From: Arthrobotrys musiformis
Lineage: Eukaryota > Ascomycota > Orbiliomycetes > Orbiliales > Orbiliaceae
DNA: 64,000 nt
Direction of reading: 5' to 3'
Assembly (NCBI GenBank): GCA_036971715.1
Contig: JAVHJL010000005.1
Location: forward strand, 2,914,001 to 2,978,000
Positions 33,604 through 45,321 of the stretch are shown in pieces. How positions within the stretch are numbered: position 1 is the stretch's first letter; each line of letters begins with the position of its first letter. The notes under the pieces are model-generated. The model was not told where the DNA came from and searched no databases. It worked only from the letters and a program-made list of their open reading frames with translations. The position numbers were made by a program, and so were the translations under genes.

Positions 33604-34790
33604 GCTGTGTGACGGACAACACATGTACCTTTTTCTCTGCCGTCAAGCATTGTCCAATCATCCAATAATACCTATCCGAAAAGAAAAAAAAAAAAAAACA
33701 AAAAAAAAAGAAGTGGGATGAGGAAAGTTTCCTTTTTTGGGCTCCACCCCGAGCAGTGCCCTGCATAACAAAACCCACCCTGCGGTCGCACATGACGTCA
33801 CCAGTCGGTTAAAAAAAAACTGCACAGCATTTTCCAATTTTGGTTTCTTTTTTTGATGGGGTCGCTTCTACATCATCGTTGCGGAGTTCATTTCTTGTTT
33901 TCGGCCCTGCGATCGGCTTTATTCGTCATCATGATTGCAAAGACATGCCTGCTTGCGTTTTATCTCACTTACAATGCATTCACTTCGCACTGCAAAAGTA
34001 CTCTTTGAAAAAAATTTTATGCCTTTGAAATTGTTTTTTTTTTTTTTTTTTTCAATCCGCATATTTGCTCTATTTCGCCCTCTTATACATGAATTTTCCG
34101 ATTTATACACGGCGTCAGGGTGGTTATTTTTGGCAATTTGGTTCTTTTTTTTCTGTCTTTCTCATTTTTATATTACACGGATTGCGAAATTTACGACGCT
34201 AGCGAAAACTAAATATTACTATTGATGAAGGGGTGTTTTGTTTAAGGGTTTGGGGAAGGGTTTTTGTATACAAGTATGTACGATAGGATATGACGATACT
34301 GGTTTGACGACCATACAAAGGAAGAAACAAAAAACTATGAGCTTTTAATTTTAATTCACAATCGAAGCGTTCGGCTTAACCGGATAGCTCTTGATCCTTT
34401 ACTTTCCTTCGCCTACGGGCCTTCCCGACTATATCCGCAGACATATAATCCGAGAAAAGTGACTTGATAACTCCGCATTCTTCAAGCTTTGTAGTAAATC
34501 TAGGTCAAGAATGCACCCACGGTAACTTTTAGCAATTGCGATTCGATCCTATTTTATCACACATATGTCATTCAAAGACGAAAAAGAAAGAAAGATTCAA
34601 CCAAAAAGAAAATTCTATTTTTTCGCTCTTATCATTTCGAAGATGGCCATATAAAGTTAGACTGAGATAATACCCCTACTCAACAAACCAACTGCGAAGC
34701 CTTGAGGTCTTCTGGTAACACGAAAAGTATGATAAAATGTTGAAGTAACGCGAGAAAATCAGTTTCCTTTTTAAATGCAACCCCTCCAGA
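33604..34790. other. Convergent 3' region between RPN4-like and AROM genes
   Basis: This 1.2-kb AT-rich spacer holds both 3' ends. It has A/T homopolymers (33679-33710, 34034-34052) and a perfect TGACGTCA palindrome at 33793-33800. No gene is supported. Confidence 0.55.
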
Positions 34791-37700
34791 TCATTTATCC
34801 TCGCTGATACCCAGGACGGCATCCCTCGCCGCCTGAACATCGGGCGAAAACCCTGTAAAACGTTTGAATTGTTCGATCCCCTAGAAGCGAAAATAATAAA
34901 AAAAACAAAGTTAGTTGGGGGGAATGTGATTATCGAGCGGAGTGTATTAGGGAAAAATTAAATGACGCACCTGTCCGGTCAATGCTTCCAAACCAGGAAC
35001 TGTGTTCCATCCCAACCCTTCTGCCAACTTCATCATATCTGTATGCTGAGGCTTATATGCCATTTCCACGAGCACAGGCCTCTCGCTACCACCAGCAGAT
35101 CTTATGCCGAGCACGGCTATCAGAATTTCTTTAAGTTTGACGTCAATCTCGCGATCTGCGGGGACTGTCGAAACGGCTGCAACAAGAGGCACAGAAATCT
35201 TGGAAGGAACTTCTTCTACGGCTTCTATCACCTGGATATCATACTGATCAGCCGGGAAGGATGCAGCCATCTGCTTGCTGTTCTCGGAGGTCCTGTTGAT
35301 AATGTATATTGGTGAGATCCCCAGACTTGCTAGGGCGTAAACGGCTGCTCTGGATGTGCCCCCGGCGCCAATAACCAGGCCGGGCCCACCGCTGTTAGCG
35401 AATCCGCCACCCTCGAGCGCCATCCTGATACCCAGCCAATCAGTGTTATCACCCCGCAAAATCACCTTGCCATTATCAGCACCTCCAATAGGATAAATTG
35501 TATTTACCGCCCCGATTGCTCGTGCTTCGTCACTGATTTCGTCAAGGTGGTCGAAATAAGATAGTTTCAAGGGAATAGTAACCGAGGCACCACCGAAATC
35601 GTTGGACCTAATTTTTTCTAGTGTGTCTTCGGCAACATCCGTCTCGAGGAGACCGTAATTATGAGGTAGCCCAAACCGTTCGAAGAGCGAATTATGCAAG
35701 GCTGGAGATCGAGAGTGCGAAACCGGCTTTCCGAACAAGAAAAATTGCTTTGGCGTTATTTCTCCCACCAAAGTTAATGCCCTGTTTATTTCAGTGATGG
35801 AAAGTTGGCCCGGGGCTGCCTTGAACGGCAAGGCAGGGTGGGATACAGGTGTCAAAAATCCATTCAGTACACGACTCAATTGGCCCTTACTCGTCATGTT
35901 GATGGCAATTAGTTTGACTTTTTGAGTAGAGACACCCCATTCCCGAAATTTCTCTAGTGCGTAATTGTCTGTGAGACTTCGGGCGATTCCGACCAACTTT
36001 ACGATATCGCCGTGGGCCACAGCCTTGTTGAACACGGGGATCCACGATCCATCGGACCATGAATGTACCTGCTTTGTATCGTGATGAGAAGCGATTATCT
36101 GGGTGAAACCTTTAGCGGAAGTGATACGCTGCAGGAGGTCCTCGGGCCAGGTCATCTCTAAGTCCACGTATTCGAATCCCATCTTCAAAGCCTCCACATA
36201 GAGTTTCTCCGCATCCCCCACAGCCGAGTCTGGGTAACGGCCGCCCTGGCTCACTGTCCTAATCGTGAAGATCAATGGAAGGCTGGTTTTTGATCGCAAG
36301 TAGGCGACTTGCTCATTCAAGTATTCTAGAGAAGGAATGCCATTTGTTTGGTCGGGGTCCACAAGCAGGTCGACCCTGAGCTCAACTGCATCGCAACCCT
36401 CAACAGACTTCTCAATAATCTGAGAGTCGTTCTTTAAGTCCGGCATTGTCAAGGAAACAAAGAATGAAGATGATCGCTTGGATGATATAGCAGCCGTAGC
36501 CGAACTCGTGCCTCTGATGACAGACAAAAACCGAGCGAAGTCCGGCTTTAGGGTGCCTATATCTCCTGAGGCGATGATGGGACTATAGTACTGGTAGTTG
36601 CTGCACTCAGTAAACCACGGTCGGCGCCTCTGCCACACGCCCATCATATCATCTACGTATGCGGGCCTCGTTTTGTCGACTTGCAGATAATCCATAACTT
36701 TTCCGATGTCTCGGTGGATATGAATAACGATACCACCGCTTCCGTGATATTTCGTCAGAACTTGTCTGGCTTCTGGAGTCTCGACAATGCCGCCGCCACA
36801 AGCAAAGACATAGCCCTTTGGCTTCGATTTTAATTCTCTTACGAAGAGTTCAAGTTCTGACTTTCGAAACCCTTCCCAGCCTGATTCCTCAATGATTTTA
36901 GGAATTGTCTTTCCCGTCTCGGTCTCAAGAAGCGTATCTAGGTCAATGAGGGGGAGCCTAAGGATTCTGGATGCCCAGGAGCCCATTGTTGTCTTTCCAG
37001 CACCCCTCATTCCGATGAGCACGATAGAGCTATTGTTCACACTCCTGGTAACAACCTTCTCGGTCTTGACTTCGTAGCCGCGGAGAGGAACACCGAATGG
37101 ACCGGACAAGATATCCCACCACCCAGGCCATGTTTTCTCAACGCAGCGTCGTTCGAGAAGTAAGATTGGGTCGTCAAGGATAGCACTTAGAACGCTGAAA
37201 CTCATGGCCACGCGATGGTCGTCGTAGCAATGGACGCCGCCTTCTGGAACCTTCAATGAGGAGATATCCCGACCGTCAATTTCAATGCCGTCGTCGAATT
37301 CTCGGCAAGTGACTCCAAACTTAGCGAGTTCATGGTTCATAGCAGCGATGCGGTTACATTCCTTGACTCGTTGATTTGCAATACCGTAGATTCGGGTGGT
37401 TTTTGTTTCCGAGTTGGCGGTGGCAACTGCCGCTAGAACTGAAGCGGTGAGGAAAGCATCGGTCATGGGTTCCATATCGACATTGGGCAGAGCCTTGAGG
37501 CACCCACGGGGTGGCCCTTGGACCGTTGTGCTTGTAGCAGTCTGTTCAACCTTACATCCCATGGGTGCTAAGACGTCGACTGCGAATCTAGCATCGCCTT
37601 GGAGGGAGGCTGATCCGATGTTTGGGATTGTACATTTTGTCCCGCTAATTGCAGCTACGGCCAGGGGATAGGTCGCTGAGCTGGCGTCGCTTTCGATAAC

Positions 37701-39732
37701 ATATTCGGCTGGGCACTTGTAGGTGGCCTTAGGGATATGGTAAGTGTACTCTTCGGTTTGGGAACGTTCTACCTGGATGCCGAAGGCTGCCATCATGCTG
37801 ATAGTCATATCGATATACAACTGAGAGATCGGCTTGCCGACAAGCCTCAAAGTCACAGCTTCCTGTGCATAGGGCGCACACATCAGAATAGAGGAGACGT
37901 ATTGAGAGGAAACGGTCGCGGCGAGCTCAATTCGTCCACCCTTCATCCCGCTTGTCGAGTTGACTCGGAGAGGAAGGCAACCTTGTGACTCCATATAGGC
38001 GATTCCGGCACCGTTTGAAGTCAAAGCGTCCACTAACGGTCCAATTGGCCGCTGCTTCATCCTGGCGTTCCCAGTCAAGACACAAGTGTCCAGTTCTGGT
38101 GTTGGGGAGACCAGCGTCGCGACAGAGGTTAAGAAGCGTGCTGCGGTACCGGCGTTCCCAAGGTAGAGTGGCTCGGGACAGGCGCTTAACTTGCCTCCGT
38201 TACCTTGGACGACTAGGACTTCGCCGTCATCCTCCCAGGAGTATTTTATACCGCCAAGCTGACTGAGCGCAGTAAGCATATATTGCGTGTCATCCGACTG
38301 CAGGAGATTGCTAATACGGCAGGTTCCAGAACTGAGGGCGGCCAGCACAAGAGCTCGGTTTGAAATAGATTTGGAACCCGGTGGTGTCACTTGAAGATCT
38401 AGAGTTGTCGACTCTAGACGCCCGACTAAAACGCTTGCAGAGAGGATAACTCGGATGGCATCATCGGCGACCGTGCTAGCCTTGGGCTCATGTGTCCGGC
38501 CTATCGCTGACAGGAGGACGATCTTCTTTTGTTTTCCATAGTTCTTTTTATCCACGGCCATGATTTCGAGCAAGCGGTCAACATCGCAAGTTTTGCCTCC
38601 TGAGAGCCGTTTTACCCGCTTATCTTCGAGGGAAACAGGGAGGCCATATCCAGAGATACACTTTGACAGCCGAGCTACAGCTGTTGGGCTAAGAACTCCA
38701 AGGTATCTCGCCAGCTCGGCTTCCCTCACCATACCAATGGCAACGCACTCGCCGTGGAGAAGTTGTGGGGTTAGGATAGCTTCGAAGGCATGGCCGATTG
38801 AGTGGCCGAAGTTAAGAAGATTCCGTAGACCGCCTTCCCTTTCGTCTGCTGAGACGACATGAGCTTTGACTTTCGCCGAACCTACCACAACGTCCATGAG
38901 AAGATCCCTAATCGCGAAGAATCGTCCCTTGCCTAAATTTTGTTAGAGATCGATTCGGGTGTCAAAAGGGGAGGGGTCTAACCGTCACCGGTAGGCTTAG
39001 CCTTTATAATCTCCATTACGGAGTCGCAGTTGGCTTCCAGCCTAGAAAATGCCGCCTCGTCCCATATAGCCGCAGTCTACAGTCCAATAGATGGTTAGAG
39101 GTGGGTTAGACAGTACCAGAAATAGAAATAAGTCGCACCTTGATAACTTCCGCCATGCCATTGATGAACTCTCTTTCCGGCAGTGTTTCCAAGACGGCGA
39201 GATCCACGAAGATACGTTCTGGCTGCCAAAAGGACCCGACAAGGTTCTTCCCGAGAGGTGTATCAATTGCGGTTTTTCCTCCAATTGAAGAGTCTACCAT
39301 TGCCAACAATGTGGTTGGTATCTGACAGAACCTAACACCTCTCATGAAAGTCGCTGCGACGAATCCAATCATGTCGCCGATTACACCACCACCTAGAGCG
39401 AGGATAACCGTGTCGCGGGTGCATCCTTGGGATAACAACCAATCCTCGACCTCAGCCTTCGTTTCCCTGGATTTGGATTGTTCGCCCGGGCTGATTTCGT
39501 AATGTAGTAGTCGGGCATCGCTGGAGGAACCCGCTAGTTCCTTTTGGAATGCATCCCGTAGTTGGGAGAGGTAGAGCGGGGCAAGGTTTGTATCGGTAAT
39601 AATAACGTAGGTGGAAGACTTGAGGCTCGAGACAACATCTTTTGCGATATATGAAGTTAGAAGCCCGTAGCCTACAATTATGCTATCGTTCCCGAGAATT
39701 GGGATCTTAGTGATATCGTCGTAGGTCGTCAT
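34791..39732 (-). CDS. ARO1: Pentafunctional AROM polypeptide (shikimate pathway)
   Basis: This one protein catalyses steps two to six of chorismate synthesis in the cytosol. Four exons on the minus strand, 39732-39139, 39076-38983, 38932-34971 and 34880-34791, give 1579 aa, the family norm. Domain order: 3-dehydroquinate synthase (about 1-385, GGGVIGDMIGFVAATFMRG); EPSP synthase (about 400-845, PPGSKSISNRALVLAAL, GNAGTAARFLT); shikimate kinase (about 865-1045, P-loop GMRGAGKT); type I 3-dehydroquinase (about 1065-1280, VELRVDLL, IIASHHDTK); shikimate dehydrogenase (about 1290-1579, GKPVSHSRSPALHN). The last exon, ending KRFTGFSPDVQAARDAVLG plus six residues, must be spliced on, because read-through stops 19 codons early. 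A Gcn4-type site lies upstream at 40105. Confidence 0.97.
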
Positions 39733-40435
39733 GTTGGCGGACGCCGTTTTGCGCTCTGCGGTAGCTAGGCCGGTTCTGTAACGTCGATACTAGGTCTTCT
39801 ACGTAGACTGGAGCTTTCAATGGGGACTTGTTTTGAGCAAGATGATATGTAACTTTTGGTATGTATATGGGTAATGCGGTGTGGTTGTCCTTGGCGGATC
39901 TGGAGTCCGATGCTATTTTGGGGCGGAACACGCTGGGGTGCCCACCAATATAATACAATCCAATTGATAGAAGATGCAATGAAGTGAAAAGAAAGACGAC
40001 TAGAAAAAATGAAGATCCAAACGAAACAAAGGAGATCGCGATTGTATGAAGTTGTGCAGAGCAGCTGGACAGGCTGTCAATGTCAATGGCGGTGGATTTG
40101 ATTCTGACTCAAAATCAAATTGATGGCTACCCGCGAAACCTTTTATCCAATTAACCTAGTCCGAGCATCGGCGTTGCATTGTGTTGGGGTAATTCAGCAG
40201 CTTTGGCGGGGCCGTCTGCAGGCCCACACAGTGCAGTGCGCAGGTGTGTTGGTGTCGATGTTTCGGATTTCGGGTCGAGTCTCATGGCGGTGTTACTGCA
40301 CGTGGGTGCTGGGGTCATAAGGAAACAGAAGGGAAGGAAGGAAGTATAGTATGGATTGTATATGCAAAATTCCCTGACACGAAGCCGGGGTTATATAAAT
40401 ATTCTGTAGCTTACATCTTACAGTCCGTCGCCTAT
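39733..40435. promoter_or_regulatory. AROM upstream region and USO1 3' flank
   Basis: This 703-bp region separates two minus-strand genes. It contains the AROM promoter and the end of the USO1 transcript. No coding sequence is recognisable apart from fortuitous frames. The Gcn4-type palindrome at 40096-40120 is listed separately. Confidence 0.65.
40096..40120. promoter_or_regulatory. Gcn4/CPC1-type site TGACTCA inside a perfect palindrome
   Basis: TGACTCA (40105-40111), the consensus for the Gcn4/CPC1 bZIP activators, lies about 373 bp upstream of the AROM start. It is flanked by perfect 8-bp arms ATTTGATT (40096-40103) and AATCAAAT (40113-40120). General amino acid control of aromatic biosynthesis by Gcn4-type factors is established in fungi; that this copy is used is inferred from sequence and position. 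Confidence 0.6.
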
Positions 40436-43400
40436 TCACTCGTCCTCGTCCTCGTCCTCGTCGCCTTCATCATCAGTCACTTCTTCGCCAAGCTTCTTTA
40501 ATCGGAGCTGTTATCAAGAGTGAATGCGGTTAGAGATATTATTCCGGAGACTAGACACCAGCGCGGCCCCGGATTGCTCACCTTATACTTCTTGACGTTT
40601 TCTTCGAGGTCTGCCATAACCAACATGAGATCGTCTAGCTCTCCCTGCGTAGTAGCAGCGCTTTCCTCGGCCTCTTTCCGCTCTTTTCCTGCTGTTTCCT
40701 TGACCTTCACTATTTCGGATTCCGCATTTTCTGCGCGTTTCTTCAGCTCGTCGGCGGACTTGGTAGCTGCGAGCAATCGCCCTTCCATATCCCTTTTGAG
40801 ATCTGCAACTTGTTTTTCTGAAGATTTTCTTTGAACTTCGAGCTCTGATTCGTGACGAGACTGTTGCTTTTTCGAATTGTCAAATTGGTCGTTTAATTGG
40901 GATTCGAGCTTCAATATCGCGCCTTTCATGTCGTTAGTCTGTTTCTCTAGGCTGGCCTTTTCGTCTCGGAGAGCGCCAAGCCCCTTCTCAAGTTGGGAGA
41001 TATGGGCTGTCTTCTCGTCGTGAAGGCCTCTTAGCTGCTGCTCAAGCTGGGAGACATGAGCTGTCTTTTCGTCATGCAGGGCCCTTAATTGCTGCTCAAG
41101 ATGGGATACATGCGCAGCCTTCTCCTCTCGGAGGATACCAAGCTCTTTTTCCAACTGGGAGATATGTGCCTCAAGCCTCGAGATGACGACGGAAGTTTCT
41201 TTCATTACTTTGTCGGTTGCCGCTCGAGATTCCCTCAATGCAGCATCAGTCCTCAGAGTCACTTCTTGCAGCTCGGAGCGATGCGCCTCCCGTTCCGCCG
41301 CTATGTCAGCCTCTGCTTGTTCCTGAATGTTTTGTGCTTCATCTCGAGCACTAGCGATTTCACGAGCGGCCACCTCTTTGATTCTTTGAACCGTGAGATC
41401 TTTGAAACGCCTGGAATCTTCTTGTTCTTGGGCTAGCTGATGTTTAAGCTTTGTATGGGCGTCCTGCAGCGCGATGAGCTCCTCCTCTTTTGCCTCTAGT
41501 TGAGTGGTTGCGGTGCGGAGTAATTCCATAGAGCCGGTGTTAGGGGCTCCATTTGCTATAAAAAATAACGTTAAATCTTGTTGAAATATTCCAAGGAATG
41601 GTACACAATGGTGGGTCAAAGTCTGAGGGAGGGAGTTAGTGACCACTTACCATGATGCCCTAGTGGCTCTCCAGGGTATGATCGCAAGATATGACCTACA
41701 GTGGGTGACTATTAGCCTTCGCGTAACTGGGGAAAGAAGGGGAATGACATGAGAGAAAAAAGAGAGAAGAAGAAGAAGGAGATGCTACTGTAGTAATTGG
41801 AACATACTGTAATTGTCTTTAAAAAATTCGATAAATCCGCTTGTGAAGTAGACGTTAGGGAGTCCCTTTCCATGAGGTAAGTTCGCCGTGACTTCGAAAT
41901 CACGGACTGTAGGGTGCTGCCTAAACTTGTGGAGCTTGTAGAAGTACTGATCCTTTTTTATTCGAGCAACAATACGATCTTTGAGGGCATCACTGGGATA
42001 TGTTAGTGTGTTTTCATGTTGGAAAGGAGGATGTACGGCGGCTTACCGAGGCAATGGAGAGTCGGAGCTGCTGAACTCGTATACTACCCCGATCAAGAAT
42101 GTGCACATGCCCTGCAAAAGCACATCCTTATTACTCTGGTCGTTGACTATCCTCAGCAGGCTTTCGATTGTCGCACCCTCGCTCAAAAAGTCATTAACAG
42201 CGAGTGGATTCTCGTAAAGCCAGACAGAAAGGGTCATCAGGAATGTCAAGGATATTCTTGGATCTAGGTTGTGGTCTAACGCGGCAACCAAGTTCCCAGA
42301 GAATGTTTGTATGGCGGTTACTACTTCCTCCCCGGACTCCACGTCGCCGCTTGTTAGCTTCATTGCGACATCACGGGCTTCTTGATTATCGGAGATTAGT
42401 GTCATAAAAATAGCCCCGGAGAACCACGTCCGATAGGGATCAGCACGAGAGTCGCTATCTAGCTCTATTAGAGCATTGAAGATATTTGCAGTTTCATCTG
42501 TCCGCCGTTAATGAACATCCTATTGTATATTTGGAAGAGACTCGCTTACCTTCACCACTTGCGAATCCCATTACTGCTCTGTCTAAGAAGTGCAGGAGGG
42601 TCGGTGGATTGTTGGATACGTAACCCTAGAATATCTTTTTAGCTAGAAGACAGAATACGTTTGCCGGAATAATAGAGCACCGTACTTCTATGCAACCGAC
42701 AGCAGCCATTCTAAGATTGAAGGCCGAGAAGTTACTGTCTAATAGTGCTAGGTCCAATAAAGCATCTATGATATAGGCTGTAGGCTCCTCTCCCTTCACT
42801 GCGGGTTCCCAGCTAGCGTAACCGGGGAGGGTTAAGGCATTAACTTGTTCCATTGCGAAGCCCTCTTGGATAGCTGGATTGCCACGGATCATATCTCCAA
42901 TAGTGGAGAGAGCCTAGCTTAGTTTGTCGGAGGAAAGGTTTAGCATAGTATTGGACATTTGGGGTAACGCCTATTATCAAGAAGAAGAATGAGGAGGGGG
43001 CGCCCATTTACCTCTGCCCTGATGTCGGGTGTTAATGCTGGAGAGAATGCCAGATCGATAACCCTTCGGGTCAATTTTGCTTTCCAGAAAGCACTCTAGC
43101 CAGGCGTCAGTAAGCTTCAAATCCGGGTAAGGCTTGGAAATGCTAGGCAAACCTGGTTTCGCTCTGTCGCAAGGCCAGCGAACGTGACAAAGACCTTGCA
43201 TAGATTGAGAAGGTTGACAATATTCTTCATGGAGCTCTCCGAAGGGCCATCATGGGTGGTTAGATCATCTCCGAATAACTTGGCAAGCTCAGGTACGCTC
43301 GTCTCTCGGAAATAGTTTTGGTTGGAAACATTGAAGGCAAGGAGATTTGTGAGGAGTCGAAGACAGTCCTGGACCAAATACCCCCCGGCTAGCCCTCCTT

Positions 43401-44255
43401 CGAGAGCTATGATTCTAAAAGTCTTCTCAAAGGCGCCTAGGTTGCCAACGAGCTTTTGAATTTCCACATGGTCCTCTGTCAGAGCTATCAAGAGCTGGAC
43501 CCCCTCTGCAAATATACGAACTATCAGAGACAGTGGATTCAATACTGGGAGCTCTCCCAATAAACCGTGGTAGGCAGGCTTTTGGCATTCTTACCATTTC
43601 GGATTATCTCCCTTCCATCATCTAGTGTAGCGATCAGTCTTTCAATGCCTGCGGGGGCAGTGTAGATGCAATCGCGGGCTCGATCCGGCCTATTCCTAAG
43701 GAGGGCGACAAGGATCCTTAGAGCGTACAGGCGCTCGTAGAAATCACTCTTGTCTAAGAGGTCGATCAGGAGATTTATATTCTCTTGTTTCTATTGAATC
43801 CGGTTTAGAGTCGTGGTAAATGAGAACGATATTTCTCTATTGTTTTGCAGAAATTACCTGTGTAAACTCGTCCGTGAGCCAAAGGGCGATGTCATCGGGT
43901 GTATCGGACTGGGAAGGCACAATAAGGGGTTAGAGTAACGGCATTCAATGCTGTTTGTGAAGCACGGGATGCCTACGTGCTGACTATCGCTGGCGAATAG
44001 GTTGATAAGTGTTTCAAGGACGACCTTGACAGTGTCGACGTCTTCGATATCCTTAGCAAGGGTCCCTATAAGACCCCGCAACCCCCCCGACGCAACGGAT
44101 TCCCTGTATTCTCTGGTAAAGCTTCGAAGTCCCTGGACTGCAGCTCTACGATCCTCTAACAGAGTTGCATGAAGCAGCCGGTCACATAATGTGGCAATTG
44201 TTGCTGCCGCCGTTTGTTTAGGCGGCGCTTGGTTGGCTAAGATTCCTGAGAACAT
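40436..44255 (-). CDS. USO1: Vesicle tethering factor Uso1/p115
   Basis: Uso1 tethers ER-derived vesicles to the Golgi. Twelve exons (minus) give 997 aa: 44255-43977, 43908-43858, 43790-43595, 43505-43153, 43095-43012, 42913-42686, 42625-42550, 42497-42047, 41992-41808, 41695-41651, 41555-40582, 40507-40436. The start PPKQTAAATIATLCDRLLHA and LLEDRRAAVQGLRSF match the family head. An armadillo-type helical head fills about residues 1-645. A long coiled coil (about 660-960) includes repeated units of the form VSQLEQQLRGLHDEKTAH. The protein ends KYKLRLKKLGEEVTDDEGDED and an acidic tail, the p115/Uso1 signature that binds Golgi partners. Fungal Uso1 varies in coiled-coil length; this one is p115-sized, much shorter than budding yeast Uso1. 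Confidence 0.93.
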
Positions 44256-45321
44256 TGCTGTTGTGTAGCATGCTTAGCTCAAAGCAGCTCTTGCATCGGT
44301 TTGGATTTTGGAGTAGTTCTGAAGGCGACCTTGGGCCGCAAGGTTGGTGTGCGACAGGCTGGCAGCCTGGGAGGAATGCGCGTCCTTGAATCTAGATCGC
44401 GACCAGTTAGCGGCTGGTAGTTCAGCATCTTAGCTTCGTGAGCGAGGTGTGCGGACTTCTCTTCCCCCCCAAAAGTAGTTTCTGATTAGACTGTGATTCC
44501 AATGGCAAAGGCGACGGTTGCAGCTACAGATTCATGTCCGGTATGTGTGGCATGCTTATGTCGGATGTGTATGTGGTGTTCGAGTCCCTGGTCAATGGCA
44601 GCAGCTATGTCTCTGCTTTATGCTTGGTGTGGCTTTTATTGGCTTCGGGGTTTCGCCCGAAAAATGTTCAAAGAGCTAGCCAGAGCAAACCTCCATCTCA
44701 TCACTCACCAACCTTCTTCATATCAACCATCACGACCACAACCATCACTGCACTCTCGTCCTGCTTCACGACAACTTTCGTCCCCCATTCGGCACACCTG
44801 AGGCCACGAAGCCTTGTTTTCATATGCTATCGAAGTGATATATTTGGCAAAGCATTTAAGGTAAGGCCCCTTGATCCAAGTGTGTTCGCCTGTCACCCTT
44901 CGCGCGTATTCTTTCCTTCCTCGCCAAACAAAAAAAAAAAAAAAAAAAAGGGCCATCGTCAGCGAATCCTGAGCAGAGCAAAGGAAGACGACAAAGAGGA
45001 AGATAGATCGCAGAGGAGCTGGGAGGAGATAAAGAACGAAAACAATTTTTCGGTTTCACCGTGTATCTTGTTCTCATCCTTCTCCCTCGGGTTTTACAGG
45101 CGCTCAAGGACACGCTACCCATTCACATTCACCTTTACGATGTCTTCGATGTCACTGCCACCACCTTTCCCGTCATCGCATTCTTTGCATTTGCTGTCGT
45201 CTGATCATGGTACCTGATGCAAAAGCTTCCCTCGAAGCCAGCACCTTTATATTCGACCACCTTTAGTTATTCTTCTCGACACCGGCCCGGACCCGAACGG
45301 CCGATTGACGGATAGTACATC
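44256..45321. promoter_or_regulatory. USO1/RAT1 divergent promoter region
   Basis: The 1066 bp between start codons hold both promoters. An A20-class run lies at 44930-44949 and pyrimidine-rich leader sequence from about 45060 to 45200. Frames such as 44534-45217 read through low-complexity sequence and show no domain, so I treat the region as non-coding. Confidence 0.6.

Noticed and set aside
33793..33800. Perfect TGACGTCA (CRE-type) palindrome
   Set aside because: It lies between two convergent gene ends, where a promoter role is unlikely, and an 8-mer this short can occur by chance.
44534..45217. 227-codon frame between USO1 and RAT1
   Set aside because: It overlaps promoter-like sequence with an A-run and pyrimidine leader, shows no known family, and RAT1 begins directly after it.
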